45,122 nt of DNA from Oscillospiraceae bacterium (GCA_015065445.1 SVQF01000006.1:1-45122); one strand, 5' to 3'. Counted from the stretch's first letter, positions 8,619 to 17,700 are shown. Program-made: numbers and translations. Notes: a model not told the origin generated them from the letters alone.

Positions 8619-8975
8619 ATGATTAAATTTGAAAATCCGAACGGCTATATAGAAATAACCAACAACTATTTTTCTCACCTTGTGGGAAATGCGGCACAAA
8701 GCTGCTTCGGCGTTACAAGAATGGTAAACCCAAACCCTTATCACGCAATCAAGTCCGTGATTAAAAATAAAGTTGACGCAGACAATTCCAACCAGGGAGT
8801 TATTGTCAGAAGCGTTAACGGTGCTTTGGTAATTGACCTGCACATAGCAGTTAGTTACGGCGTAAACATCAATACCATTACCGACAGTATTGTAAACAAG
8901 GTAAGGTATACTGTTGAATCAGCTACCGACCTTAAAGTATCAAAGGTGAACGTTCACGTTGACGGGTTAAATTAA
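8619..8975 (+). CDS. Asp23/Gls24 (DUF322) family protein, YloU type
   Basis: The protein has 118 residues with the family pattern: an N-terminal VGNAAQSCFGVTRMV segment, then GVIVRSVNGALVIDLHIAVSYGVNI and a C-terminal VESATDLKVSKVNVHVDGLN. These small alpha/beta proteins associate with the inner membrane surface or cell-wall stress in Firmicutes. The YloU member is almost always encoded just before the DAK2 kinase gene, as here. Shine-Dalgarno AAGGAGG precedes the ATG by eight bases. Confidence 0.9.
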   Translation: MIKFENPNGYIEITNNYFSHLVGNAAQSCFGVTRMVNPNPYHAIKSVIKNKVDADNSNQGVIVRSVNGALVIDLHIAVSYGVNINTITDSIVNKVRYTVESATDLKVSKVNVHVDGLN

Positions 8976-9007
8976 CAGAGCTTATTTTATTCGGAGGAAA
9001 CATAAAT

Positions 9008-10684
9008 ATGATTTCAGGGTTAATGTTTCGTGACGGAATTATTTCCGCTGCGAATAATATATCAAACAGCAGGCAGGCGGTTGACGCACTTAATATTTTT
9101 CCCGTGCCTGACGGCGATACGGGTACAAATATGTCGATGACAATAACCGCTGCAAAAAAAGAAGTTATGGGTATGTCCGACGACAGCACTATAGGTGATG
9201 TCGCAAGCAGATGTGCATCTGCACTGCTCAGAGGTGCAAGAGGTAACTCGGGCGTTATACTTTCGCTTATTTTCAGAGGCTTTGCAAAAGCGTTTAAAGA
9301 TATTGACGAGGCTGACGGAAACGATGTTGCAAAGGCGTTCCGTATGGGAACGGACGCTGCGTACAAGGCTGTTATGAAGCCTACCGAAGGAACAATTTTA
9401 ACGGTAATACGCAAGTCTGCAGAGGCAGCCGAGGAGATGGCAAAGGCAAACGATGACCCGATTGAAGTATGCTTTGCAGCACTTCAGGCAGCGAGGGAGG
9501 CGCTTGCAAAAACTCCCGAGCAGCTCCCCGTTCTTAAAAAGGCAGGCGTTGTTGACGCAGGCGGACAGGGACTTGTTCTGATTTTTGAGGGATTTAACAG
9601 CGTATTCGGTCACGACGCAATTGTGCAGCCGCTTGACGGCTCGGGCGTCGAACCCGTTGCCACTCCCGACAAAAAGACCGTTGCTGAGGCAAGCGGTGAT
9701 ATTGAATTCGGCTACTGTTCGGAATTTCTTATTGAAAAAGCAAAGGACGCACAGGAGAAAGACCCGCTCAGACTCCGTGCGTATCTTGAGTCAATCGGCG
9801 ACTGCGTTGTAGTTGTTGACGACGATACTATTATAAAGGTTCATGTTCACTCGAACTGCCCCGGTAATGTAATTCAGTCAGCACTCAAATACGGTCAGCT
9901 TATCAACATAAAGATTGACAATATGCGTTATCAGCACCGAAATGCAGAGGTTGGTGTAAAAGAGGGCGAAAAGCCGATTGAACCCGAAGTTATTGAGCCC
10001 GAAGTTATTGAGCCCGAAAACAAGTACGGCTTTGTTGCAGTTTGTGCCGGTGAAGGACTTGAAGAGTTGTTTACCGACCTTGGCACAGACGTAATTGTAA
10101 GCGGCGGACAGACTATGAATCCGTCCACAGACGACATTTTAAACGCCGTTATGCGTACACCTGCAAAGACGGTGTTTGTGCTGCCGAACAACAAAAACAT
10201 CATTATGGCGGCAGAGCAGGCAATACCGCTTGCAAGCGACAGAGAGGTGCGTGTTCTGCAGACAAAGACCATTCCGCAGGGTATTTCGGCAATGCTGGCG
10301 TTTGACGACAGCGAAGACGCTGAAACAAACCAGATGACTATGATGGAGATGGCAAACGCTGTCGAAACGGGCCAGGTAACGTTTGCGGCACGTGACAGCG
10401 AAATTGACGGCGAGCCTGTCAAAAAAGGCGAAATAATGGGTCTTTGCAACGGCAAAATTGTGTTTACGGGTGAAGACTGCGAAGAGATTGCGTTTAAGAC
10501 TGTAAACCGTTTGTTCAAGAAGAGTCAGCACTCGCTTGTTACTTTAATTTACGGCGAAGGAGTAAGCGAAGACGACGCTGCAAAACTTGAAGAACGCCTT
10601 AAAAACAAACACAAAAACGATATGGAAATAAGTGTTGTAAACGGCGGACAGCCGATTTACTACTACATCATTTCGGTGGAATAA
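9008..10684 (+). CDS. fakA: fatty acid kinase subunit A (DAK2-domain, YloV)
   Basis: The protein has 558 residues, the usual length. The N-terminal DAK2 domain (about residues 5-200) has the ATP/Mg motif PVPDGDTGTNM with D35 and D37, and later RGARGNSGVILS. The middle domain holds the family block HVHSNCPGNVIQ, and the C-terminal domain (residues about 340-558) matches the DegV-like half. FakA phosphorylates fatty acids presented by a FakB (DegV) partner for phospholipid synthesis; no fakB gene is in the window. A 15-bp unit coding I-E-P-E-V is repeated two and a half times in the linker (9977-10018). Shine-Dalgarno GGAGG. The stop overlaps the recG start by one base. Confidence 0.93.
   Translation: MISGLMFRDGIISAANNISNSRQAVDALNIFPVPDGDTGTNMSMTITAAKKEVMGMSDDSTIGDVASRCASALLRGARGNSGVILSLIFRGFAKAFKDIDEADGNDVAKAFRMGTDAAYKAVMKPTEGTILTVIRKSAEAAEEMAKANDDPIEVCFAALQAAREALAKTPEQLPVLKKAGVVDAGGQGLVLIFEGFNSVFGHDAIVQPLDGSGVEPVATPDKKTVAEASGDIEFGYCSEFLIEKAKDAQEKDPLRLRAYLESIGDCVVVVDDDTIIKVHVHSNCPGNVIQSALKYGQLINIKIDNMRYQHRNAEVGVKEGEKPIEPEVIEPEVIEPENKYGFVAVCAGEGLEELFTDLGTDVIVSGGQTMNPSTDDILNAVMRTPAKTVFVLPNNKNIIMAAEQAIPLASDREVRVLQTKTIPQGISAMLAFDDSEDAETNQMTMMEMANAVETGQVTFAARDSEIDGEPVKKGEIMGLCNGKIVFTGEDCEEIAFKTVNRLFKKSQHSLVTLIYGEGVSEDDAAKLEERLKNKHKNDMEISVVNGGQPIYYYIISVE
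9977..10018 (+). repeat. in-frame 15-bp tandem repeat in the fakA linker
   Basis: Units ATTGA(A/G)CCCGAAGTT at 9977-9991, 9992-10006 and a partial third at 10007-10018. They encode repeated I-E-P-E-V in an acidic, proline-bearing linker between the kinase and C-terminal halves. Confidence 0.9.
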
Positions 10685-12720
10685 TGACTGATTTTGCTAA
10701 AACTGATTTATCAGGCTACAACATTCAGTATATTAAGGGTGTTGGTGAAAAACGTGCCCGGCTTTTTAACAAGCTGGGCATTTATTCAGTGCGTGATTTA
10801 ATCAGTTTTTACCCTCGCAAATATCAGGACTGGAGCAAAAACACAAGCATTCTTGACGCACCTGAGGGCGAAACCGTTGCGATAAAGGCAACTATGATTA
10901 CCCCCGTGAAAGAAGCGTTAATCCGCAAGGGTATGACGCTGTATAAATGCAATTTTTCTGACGGGCAGAACGTTATTCACGTTACGCTTTTTAACAACAA
11001 ATATCTTGCAAAGTCGCTCAGGACTTTTGACGACTACATACTTTACGGCAAGGTTGAAAAGACGTTTACCTCGGCGAGTATGACATCGCCGCAGATTGAA
11101 AAGCTTGAAAGTGCAAACGGTATTCATCCGATTTACAGTGCGACTGAAAAGCTGAATTCACGAGCTATTGCTAAGGTTGTGAAGACTGCACTTGACGCCA
11201 TCCCCCACATTGACGACACGCTGAGCGACGAGATTATCTGCCGCTACAATCTGTGTTCGCTTGATTTTGCGGTGCGGCAGATTCACTTTCCCGACGAAGA
11301 AAAAAACATTGATATTGCACGTCGCAGGCTTATTTTTGAAGAACTGCTGACATTACAACTCGGTTTACTTAAACTGAAGGACAAAAAAGAGACCGTCAAC
11401 AATCTTCCCGTAAAAAAAGACTGCACAAACGAATTTTGCAAACTGCTTGAATTTGAACTGACAAACGCACAAAAAAGGGCGATTGCAGAATGCATTGACG
11501 ATATGAGTAACGACAGTGCGATGAACAGGCTTATTCAGGGCGACGTAGGTTCGGGTAAAACGGCGGTTGCTGCTGCTGTTATGTATTCAGCGGTCAAAAG
11601 CGGATACCAGTGTGCTATGATGGCGCCGACAGAAATTCTCGCAAATCAGCACTTTGAATCGCTTTCAAAGCTCTTTGGCGGCACCGATTTAAGACTCGCT
11701 CTGCTCACGGGCTCCACCAAAGCGAAGGATAAAAAACAAATAAAAGCCGACCTTATGGACGGCAAAATTGATATAATTATCGGTACGCATGCACTTATAC
11801 AGAACGACGTTGAGTTTAAAGAACTCGCACTTGTTGTAACGGATGAGCAGCACCGATTTGGTGTGGAACAACGTGCGACGCTTGCTATGAAGGGCAAAAA
11901 TCCGCATCTTATGGTAATGAGTGCAACGCCGATTCCGAGGACGCTCGGACTGATAATATACGGCGACCTCGACATAAGTATACTGGACGAACTGCCTCCC
12001 GGACGGCAGGAAATACGCACGGACGTTGTTACTTCCGTCTACCACGAGAGAATATATAATTTTATTAAAAAAGCCGTTGACGGCGGCAATCAGGCGTATA
12101 TTGTATGCTCGCTTGTAGACGAAAACGAAAGTGAGCTCATAAGTGCAAAAGAGTACGCCGAAGAGTTGCAGACAAAAGTGTTTACAGGCTACAACCTCGG
12201 GTTGCTGCACGGCAAGATGAAGCCAAAGGAAAAGGACAACGTTATGTCCGCATTTGCACGTGGCGACGTGCAGATTCTTGTAAGCACAACTGTTGTGGAA
12301 GTAGGCGTTGACGTACCGAACGCAACAATAATGCTGATTGAAAACGCCGACCGTTTTGGTCTGTCGGCACTGCACCAGTTAAGAGGCAGAGTCGGAAGGG
12401 GCAGGGACAAGTCGTACTGCATACTTGTCAGCGACAACAAGAGCGACTCATCACGTGAACGGCTACAGGTTATGAAAAGCACTAACAACGGTTTTAAGAT
12501 TGCCGATTACGACCTCAAGACCCGTGGACCGGGCGACTTCTTCGGCAAAAGGCAGCACGGTCTGCCGAATCTTGTTATTGCAGATATGCTTGGCGATATG
12601 GACACGCTTAAAGAATGCCAGAAGTGTGCCGAAGAGATGCTTGAAAACGACCCTAAACTCGACAGGTACCCCGCACTTTGCGAAAGCATAAACAATATGT
12701 TCAGAAAAACAGACTACTAA
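10684..12720 (+). CDS. recG: ATP-dependent DNA helicase RecG
   Basis: The protein has 678 residues, near the normal 680-690. The N-terminal wedge/OB region includes YPRKYQDWS and IKATMITPVKE. The helicase core has Walker A GDVGSGKT (K292), motif II DEQHRFG (D387), VMSATPIPRTL, VVEVGVDVPNATIM and QLRGRVGRG. The end has the RecG-specific LKTRGPGDFFGKRQHG. RecG remodels stalled replication forks and Holliday junctions. It is the last gene of the operon and shares TAATG with fakA. Confidence 0.96.
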   Translation: MTDFAKTDLSGYNIQYIKGVGEKRARLFNKLGIYSVRDLISFYPRKYQDWSKNTSILDAPEGETVAIKATMITPVKEALIRKGMTLYKCNFSDGQNVIHVTLFNNKYLAKSLRTFDDYILYGKVEKTFTSASMTSPQIEKLESANGIHPIYSATEKLNSRAIAKVVKTALDAIPHIDDTLSDEIICRYNLCSLDFAVRQIHFPDEEKNIDIARRRLIFEELLTLQLGLLKLKDKKETVNNLPVKKDCTNEFCKLLEFELTNAQKRAIAECIDDMSNDSAMNRLIQGDVGSGKTAVAAAVMYSAVKSGYQCAMMAPTEILANQHFESLSKLFGGTDLRLALLTGSTKAKDKKQIKADLMDGKIDIIIGTHALIQNDVEFKELALVVTDEQHRFGVEQRATLAMKGKNPHLMVMSATPIPRTLGLIIYGDLDISILDELPPGRQEIRTDVVTSVYHERIYNFIKKAVDGGNQAYIVCSLVDENESELISAKEYAEELQTKVFTGYNLGLLHGKMKPKEKDNVMSAFARGDVQILVSTTVVEVGVDVPNATIMLIENADRFGLSALHQLRGRVGRGRDKSYCILVSDNKSDSSRERLQVMKSTNNGFKIADYDLKTRGPGDFFGKRQHGLPNLVIADMLGDMDTLKECQKCAEEMLENDPKLDRYPALCESINNMFRKTDY

Positions 12721-12797
12721 AAACAGAGCCATCACTAGGCGAGGTGCGATAACGAAGGTTAGTCCAAAAATCGCATCTTTTCCGCCATAACTGCTTC

Positions 12798-12835
12798 AAA
12801 AAGTCCATTAGGGCGCCAGCCCAAATGGACTTTTA
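12798..12835 (+). terminator. terminator hairpin, first (recG side)
   Basis: GTCCATT-a-GGGC, loop GCCA, GCCC-a-AATGGAC, flanked by A5 and TTTTATT. It can stop transcripts in both directions and lies 78 bases past the recG stop. Confidence 0.8.
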
Positions 12836-12910
12836 TTCATTGTTCTGACAAAAAATCTGTTGATTTTGGATGCAAAGCAGTTTTGACAAAGTATTTTTAG
12901 GCTATAAGGC

Positions 12911-12957
12911 AACAATAAAATCCGCTGCATACTAGCGTATTCAGCGGATTTTTTGTT
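12911..12957. terminator. terminator hairpin, second (LRR-gene side)
   Basis: AATCCGCTG-c-ATAC, loop TAGC, GTAT-t-CAGCGGATT, with A-rich 5' and TTTTTTG 3' flanks. AACAA and TTGTT extend the stem. It would serve the minus-strand LRR-protein transcript and read-through from recG. Confidence 0.8.
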
Positions 12958-13037
12958 GTTTTAGAGTCAAAAAGACAAAGTCAAAACCTATCCTTCGTTA
13001 TCGCACCTCGCCTAAAGAGTGATGGCTCCGTTTTGTT

Positions 13038-15458
13038 TTATTTAACTTTGATGTTCTTTGCTTTTGACCACGCCGAGTAGTAATTCTTTTTGCTCACCGT
13101 CTTGTAAGTACGGATGCGAACATAGTACTTTTTCTTAGAAGTGAGTTTTTTGATAGTTGTGGCAGTGGTCTTGCTGTTCTTAACGGTAACTGTCTTTGTT
13201 GTTTTTGCAGTGAACTTGGCACTTGTGGAATACTGAATCTGATATCCCGTTGTCTGGGTTGCCTGCTTTTTCCACGTTACCCTGAGCTGCTTTTTGGCAG
13301 GTGATGTAACCTTTGAAACAGTTGTACCCTTTGGCACGATATTAAAGTAAAGTGTCTTTGTGCCGCTGTATCCGTTCTTAAAGGTAATCTTTACAGCGTA
13401 TCTGCCAACGTTCTTTCTGCCGCTTGCATATGTTACAGTGTAGTTTGACGCTGCAACTGCTTTGCCTTTTGAGTCCTTAACCGTAACAGCAGGTTTTTTA
13501 ACCTTGCCGTCGTAAGCGTATGAGGTCTTTGCAAGGGCAACGCTGTTAATCTTTGCAATAGCGGCTGTCTTGGAAGCACCGCAGTCGTTACATACATACG
13601 AAATTTCGCCGTCTGCTTTAAGTGTAGCAGGGGTTGTAACAACGCCGCTGTTGTAAGTGTGAACGCCTGTTGCAGGCTTTACGTCGCTTTTAACAACATC
13701 GCCGCAGCCCTCGCACATCTTAAAGGTGTAGCCCTCGTCAACGCAGGTTGGTGCAACCGTCTGAGCAGATGCGTACTTGTGCTGACCTATATCCGTTTTT
13801 TCGGTATAGTTATAATTCTTTGTTGCGGTTTTAAGGTCTGACGCAGAAGCAAGGCTGATAGCGTTGAACTGCTGCTGCGTGCCTCTGTAATTAACGGTTT
13901 TTACGCTTCCTGCTTCAAAATTGTACTTGCCGATTGCGGTAAGTTCTGCAGGAATTGTAATTGTTTCAACAGCTGTGCAGCCATCGAAAGCAGCCTGTGC
14001 AATTGACGTGATGCCGCTGCCGAATACAAGTGTTTTAAGTCCTGAGCAAGCAAGGAACGCATTGCCGAGTTCGGTTACAGAGTCGGGGATTACAACGCTG
14101 CCGAGATTTACGCAGCTACGGAATGCACTTCCCTTAATTGTTTTAACGCTGCAGGGAATTACAACAGATGAAATGCCGCTTGACTGGAATGAGGACTCAC
14201 CGATAAATGTAACACCATACGGAATTGTTACGTTGCCGAGTGATGAGCAACCCAAGAAAGTTTCCGCCTCAATTCTCTTTACACCTGACGGAATGTTAAC
14301 GCTGGTAAGTGCCGAACATCCGTTAAAAGCACTTCTGCCGATTGACGTTACAGTGGACGGAACAGTAATGCTCTTAAACTTGTCTCTTGAAGTCATATTC
14401 TTAGAAAATGCGTAATCGCCGATGCTGACAACTGTTTTGCCGCCGAGAGTTGCAGGAATATTGATATTTACGTCGCTGCCTGTATATGCGGTAATCTGCA
14501 CGCCGCCTTCTACATCTGCAAAGTAGTAATTATTAATATAGTTCTTTGCTGTTTTTACAAAGCCGCAGGTTGAGCAGGTGTAAACCGTGTTGCCGTCAAC
14601 AATTTTTTCGTTAAACGTATGCGTCTCAACATTTGACTTGTCGCCGCACTGCGAACAGGTTTTGAAGTGCGTTGTTGCGTCGTATTCCAATCCACCGTAG
14701 GAGTGAGAGCAGTTTACGGTAAACAGATTGTCTGCGGATTTTGCGATAATTCCTCTGCCGAGTTTAGTTACAGTGAACACGTTTGCACCCATTTTTACAG
14801 TTACGCTGCCGCTGAACTCGTAGTTTTTGTCGGGAACAAGGATTACCGTTGCACCGTAGTTGCCGTAAGTAACCTTTTCGCCGAGCGGGATTGACTCGCC
14901 GTTACGTGTAAAGCTACACATAGCACTGATGTGAGGTGTGAGCGAAACGAAGTGGTCGCTGTTCAGCACATCACCCTTTGAAATTGCCTCTGCACTGAGG
15001 GTTACTGAACTGATATAAGTGTAGTCGCAGTTAAATATTCTTTCAAACTGCTGAACTACCGACTTGTCACGGCCCTTATACTGCGTGCCTGTTACAACGG
15101 TACCGTTAAAATCGCAGCTTACTGTATCTGCAAGAGCGTAGCCTGATGCTGCACCTGTAACAGCCACTGCCTTATACTTGTGACCTGCCACAAACTTTGA
15201 GTCCGATGTGAGCAATTTGTCGGAACTTGATGAATCGGTTACGTCGTACCAGTTAACGTAGTTGCCGTTAACCTTCCACGGGGCGAGGTTTGCGGTTGTT
15301 GAAACCAATTCGTAATTTACAGTTTCGCCCGGTACGGGATTCATAACAGAAAAGTTGATACTGCCGATTGTTTCTGCTGCATTTGCAGTGAATGTAAGAC
15401 CTGTCGTCATACTTAAAAGCATCATTACCGACAGGAATAGTGATATTACCTTTTTCAT
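13038..15458 (-). CDS. secreted BspA-like leucine-rich-repeat surface protein
   Basis: The protein has 806 residues with a signal peptide (MKKVISLFLSVMMLLSM, cut near TANA at 28). Residues about 320-530 contain BspA-type (LRR_5) repeats such as ITVPSTVTSIGRSAFNGCSAL and VTIPYGVTFIGESSFQSS. Two Cys-rich modules flank them: CSHSYGG...CSQCGDK...CSTCGF before, and HKYASAQTVAPTC...CEGCGD...CNDCGAS after. The last 170 residues are the same Ig-like plus Fn3-like pair as in the neighbouring secreted proteins. BspA-type repeats in gut and oral bacteria often mediate binding to host or bacterial surfaces; the partner is unknown here. No LPXTG motif is seen. Shine-Dalgarno AAAGGAG. A 21-bp palindromic sequence lies 65-85 bases upstream. 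Confidence 0.87.
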   Translation of the reverse strand: MKKVISLFLSVMMLLSMTTGLTFTANAAETIGSINFSVMNPVPGETVNYELVSTTANLAPWKVNGNYVNWYDVTDSSSSDKLLTSDSKFVAGHKYKAVAVTGAASGYALADTVSCDFNGTVVTGTQYKGRDKSVVQQFERIFNCDYTYISSVTLSAEAISKGDVLNSDHFVSLTPHISAMCSFTRNGESIPLGEKVTYGNYGATVILVPDKNYEFSGSVTVKMGANVFTVTKLGRGIIAKSADNLFTVNCSHSYGGLEYDATTHFKTCSQCGDKSNVETHTFNEKIVDGNTVYTCSTCGFVKTAKNYINNYYFADVEGGVQITAYTGSDVNINIPATLGGKTVVSIGDYAFSKNMTSRDKFKSITVPSTVTSIGRSAFNGCSALTSVNIPSGVKRIEAETFLGCSSLGNVTIPYGVTFIGESSFQSSGISSVVIPCSVKTIKGSAFRSCVNLGSVVIPDSVTELGNAFLACSGLKTLVFGSGITSIAQAAFDGCTAVETITIPAELTAIGKYNFEAGSVKTVNYRGTQQQFNAISLASASDLKTATKNYNYTEKTDIGQHKYASAQTVAPTCVDEGYTFKMCEGCGDVVKSDVKPATGVHTYNSGVVTTPATLKADGEISYVCNDCGASKTAAIAKINSVALAKTSYAYDGKVKKPAVTVKDSKGKAVAASNYTVTYASGRKNVGRYAVKITFKNGYSGTKTLYFNIVPKGTTVSKVTSPAKKQLRVTWKKQATQTTGYQIQYSTSAKFTAKTTKTVTVKNSKTTATTIKKLTSKKKYYVRIRTYKTVSKKNYYSAWSKAKNIKVK

Positions 15459-15508
15459 ATTTTGCTCCTTTCTTATTACAAGGTATACTTCATATAATAT
15501 TTTAAACT

Positions 15509-15514
15509 ATTATA
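15509..15514 (-). promoter_or_regulatory. -10 box of the LRR-protein gene
   Basis: Minus-strand TATAAT, about 50 bases before the start codon. The place where a -35 box should be is occupied by the palindrome at 15523-15543, and no good -35 is visible. This fits a promoter controlled by a protein binding the palindrome (inference). Confidence 0.45.
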
Positions 15515-15518
15515 ATGC

Positions 15519-15550
15519 AAAAGTCACTGGCACAAGTGCCAGTGACTTTT
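15519..15550. terminator. perfect 15-bp palindrome: terminator of the 688-residue gene and possible operator of the LRR gene
   Basis: AAAAGTCACTGGCAC, two central bases, then the exact complement. It starts 11 bases beyond the stop codon at 15562 and ends in TTTT on both strands, so it works as a terminator. Its core ACTGGCACAAGTGCCAGT is repeated exactly at 17704-17721, where no upstream gene needs a terminator, so a regulatory role is also possible. Confidence 0.75.
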
Positions 15551-15561
15551 AAGCAATACAA

Positions 15562-17628
15562 TTATCTTTTAGTCGTTTTAAAGGTTTTAACAGGCGACCA
15601 CGAAGAATAGTATTTTGTTGTTCTGCCGCTGACTTTTACATCTTTGTAAGTGCGGATTTTAAAGTAGTACTTTGTATTCTTTTTGAGACCTGTAATCTTT
15701 TTGACAGTTGTTTTGTTGCTTGTGACTGTAACAGTTTTGTTGCCCGACTTAAAGCCCGGTGAAGTTGAGTACATAATCTGATAACCCGTAGTGCCTTTTG
15801 TTTGCTTATTCCACTGAGGCGAGATATAGCTTTTACCTGCTGCAGCAGTTTTAAGCAGAGCTGTACCTTTGGGAAGAATTGTGTAAGTTACAGTTTTGCC
15901 ACCCGAATAATTGCCCTTGTAGGATACTCTGACGGTATATTTCCCTACCGCTCTTGGGGTTAATGAGCTGTATGTCAAAGTGTAATCGGTATTGTTTTTA
16001 AGGAGTTTTGAACCGTCGTAAACTTTAACGGTTGGCTTGTGCACCTTGCCGTCATAAGTATATTTGTCAGCCGAAATAAGTACCTTGCCGGATTTTGAAA
16101 GTGCCTTTCTCAGAATCTTGAAAGTGCCTGTCCACTCACCGCCGTAATTACCAATGCCTTTGATAGTATAAGTTGCAGTACCTGCGTTGATGTTATTTTT
16201 GTAAGTAACTGTATAATCCTTGCCGTAAACAAGTTTTTCGTAGCCGTCGTAAACTTCCTGAACTGCCTTTTTCTGAGTTCCTGAATATGTGTACTTGTAT
16301 GTGTCGGATATGCCTATAACCGAGCAGGAGTTAATGTTATAAGGACACACACCGAGGTCTACTGTAAAGAAGTATGTGCCTTTTATATACTCGCCGAAAG
16401 GTGAAGTGCCGCTTACAGTTGCAGAAACGCCGTTTACTGTGCCTTTAATCACATTTAGTCCTTCAAACTCATATAAATCCGTGCAGGTTACCGCAACAGT
16501 AAGTTTGTATAAATGGCCCGCAATAAACCGTGAGCCGATTTTATCCACGTATGAATCTGCTGTTTCATCATAGTAACACACACCGTTTTCACATACTGAG
16601 GAGGTGAGATAATCGCTCTTTGTGTACTTTGAAGGCTCTTCAGAATTTGCAAAGAAAACAGGCATACCGCCACTGACATAGTCAAGGTCAACGCTCATTT
16701 CAACAACGTTTACCTTATCAATAAGGGAATAGTCTGCATATGCTGTAATATACCTTGAGGCGTCCTTGCCGTCTGTCATAATTACGGTTGCGTCACTGCT
16801 GTAAAACGAAACTGTAATATCGGGTTGCGAATCGCCGTCAACTTTGAATTCGTAGCCATCTTTTGCAACAATTGTTACATAAGCACGGTAAATTTTACCT
16901 GACTCAAATTTATCTGCTGCACTAAGAGTATATCCGTCGGTTACGCAGTACCATTTAACAAGGTTATTTATGTACTGAGAATCCCCGGATGCGTCAATAT
17001 CGTATTTTGAACTTTCAAAACTATAAGTATTGTAATTTTTGCTTGCGGCACTTGCTGTTTCACCGATTGCAGGAACAGCTACGTTGATACGTGCCGTTTC
17101 AATCAAAACAGGCTCTTCACAGGTAAATGTTGCACTTGCAAGAATCTGATTACCTATTGCACCGTCAATTTCGGTAACATCTGCATTCTTGTAGCCAAAG
17201 TAGTATGTGCCGTCAATTTCTTCACCGTCAACCGAGAATCTGATTGCTGCACTGACTCTGCCTTCTGAGGTGGCGAAAACATATCCGTCATCGCTGGCAA
17301 GAGCAACTGTAAGGGTATAGGCGTGGCCTGCTGTAAATGAATCGCTTTCAGAAAGATACCTCAGACTTGTTTCGTCATACCAGCTTACGCCGTTTATAAA
17401 CGGTCTGTTATTGTAGTCGGTGTAAACAAAAGTATGGCTGTCGCTTGTAGTGCTGAAATCAAAGCAGGGTTTTCTGCCGACTGCAGGGTTTACGTTTTGA
17501 GTACTTCCCGAATTGTTAAAAATATCAGCGTTATTGATAGTTTCCATAGCGAATACGCTGACGTTCATACTGCCGAAAACACTGAATATCATAAGAACCG
17601 ACAGTAAAACTGATAGTGTTTTTTTCAT
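15562..17628 (-). CDS. secreted protein with Ig-like and Fn3-like C-terminal modules
   Basis: The protein has 688 residues. The signal peptide is MKKTLSVLLSVLMIFSVFGS, likely cut after VFA at residue 27. Residues about 30-420 contain three diverged copies of a unit seen once in the LRR protein: a short strand region, then W(Y/C)xxT or SVCENG...YYDE and (F)xAGHxYxLTVAV (compare FTAGHAYTLTVAL, FESGKIYRAYVTI, FIAGHLYKLTVAV). Residues about 430-590 hold two Ig-like modules (YSGTQKKAVQEVYDG...NYGGEWTGTFKI and YDGKVHKPTVKVYDG...). The Fn3-like end module follows to YYSSWSPVKTFKT. No wall anchor is seen. Shine-Dalgarno AAGGAGG. Function is unknown; it probably belongs to the same surface system as its neighbours. 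Confidence 0.78.
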   Translation of the reverse strand: MKKTLSVLLSVLMIFSVFGSMNVSVFAMETINNADIFNNSGSTQNVNPAVGRKPCFDFSTTSDSHTFVYTDYNNRPFINGVSWYDETSLRYLSESDSFTAGHAYTLTVALASDDGYVFATSEGRVSAAIRFSVDGEEIDGTYYFGYKNADVTEIDGAIGNQILASATFTCEEPVLIETARINVAVPAIGETASAASKNYNTYSFESSKYDIDASGDSQYINNLVKWYCVTDGYTLSAADKFESGKIYRAYVTIVAKDGYEFKVDGDSQPDITVSFYSSDATVIMTDGKDASRYITAYADYSLIDKVNVVEMSVDLDYVSGGMPVFFANSEEPSKYTKSDYLTSSVCENGVCYYDETADSYVDKIGSRFIAGHLYKLTVAVTCTDLYEFEGLNVIKGTVNGVSATVSGTSPFGEYIKGTYFFTVDLGVCPYNINSCSVIGISDTYKYTYSGTQKKAVQEVYDGYEKLVYGKDYTVTYKNNINAGTATYTIKGIGNYGGEWTGTFKILRKALSKSGKVLISADKYTYDGKVHKPTVKVYDGSKLLKNNTDYTLTYSSLTPRAVGKYTVRVSYKGNYSGGKTVTYTILPKGTALLKTAAAGKSYISPQWNKQTKGTTGYQIMYSTSPGFKSGNKTVTVTSNKTTVKKITGLKKNTKYYFKIRTYKDVKVSGRTTKYYSSWSPVKTFKTTKR

Positions 17629-17700
17629 AACATAACCTCCTTGAATTACATTTTAATATGTACTACCTCAATTTATATAATAATAAAACAAATCATAAAT

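Larger units (their letters stand above)
12720..13034. repeat. 315-bp region bounded by ~38-bp inverted repeats, with two nested hairpins
   Basis: The left arm (12720-12758) contains GAGCCATCACT followed by AGGCGAGGTGCGATAACGAAGG. The right arm (12992-13034) carries the exact complement of both blocks. The only differences are a four-base insertion (13014-13017) and one mismatch near the outer end, which continues as AAAAC/GTTTT. Inside lie two intrinsic-terminator-like hairpins. There is no open reading frame of note and no clear flanking target duplication. It lies between converging genes (recG and the LRR protein). It could be a small non-autonomous mobile element or an unusually elaborate bidirectional terminator. 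Confidence 0.85.

Noticed and set aside
12840-12910. Promoter TTGACA...TATAAG inside the recG-LRR inverted-repeat region
   Set aside because: The spacer is only 14 bases and no gene or clear RNA follows.
15523-15543. Sigma-54 promoter (TGGCAC element in the palindrome)
   Set aside because: The GG to GC distance is 7, not 10 bases, and the symmetry is explained by the palindrome.
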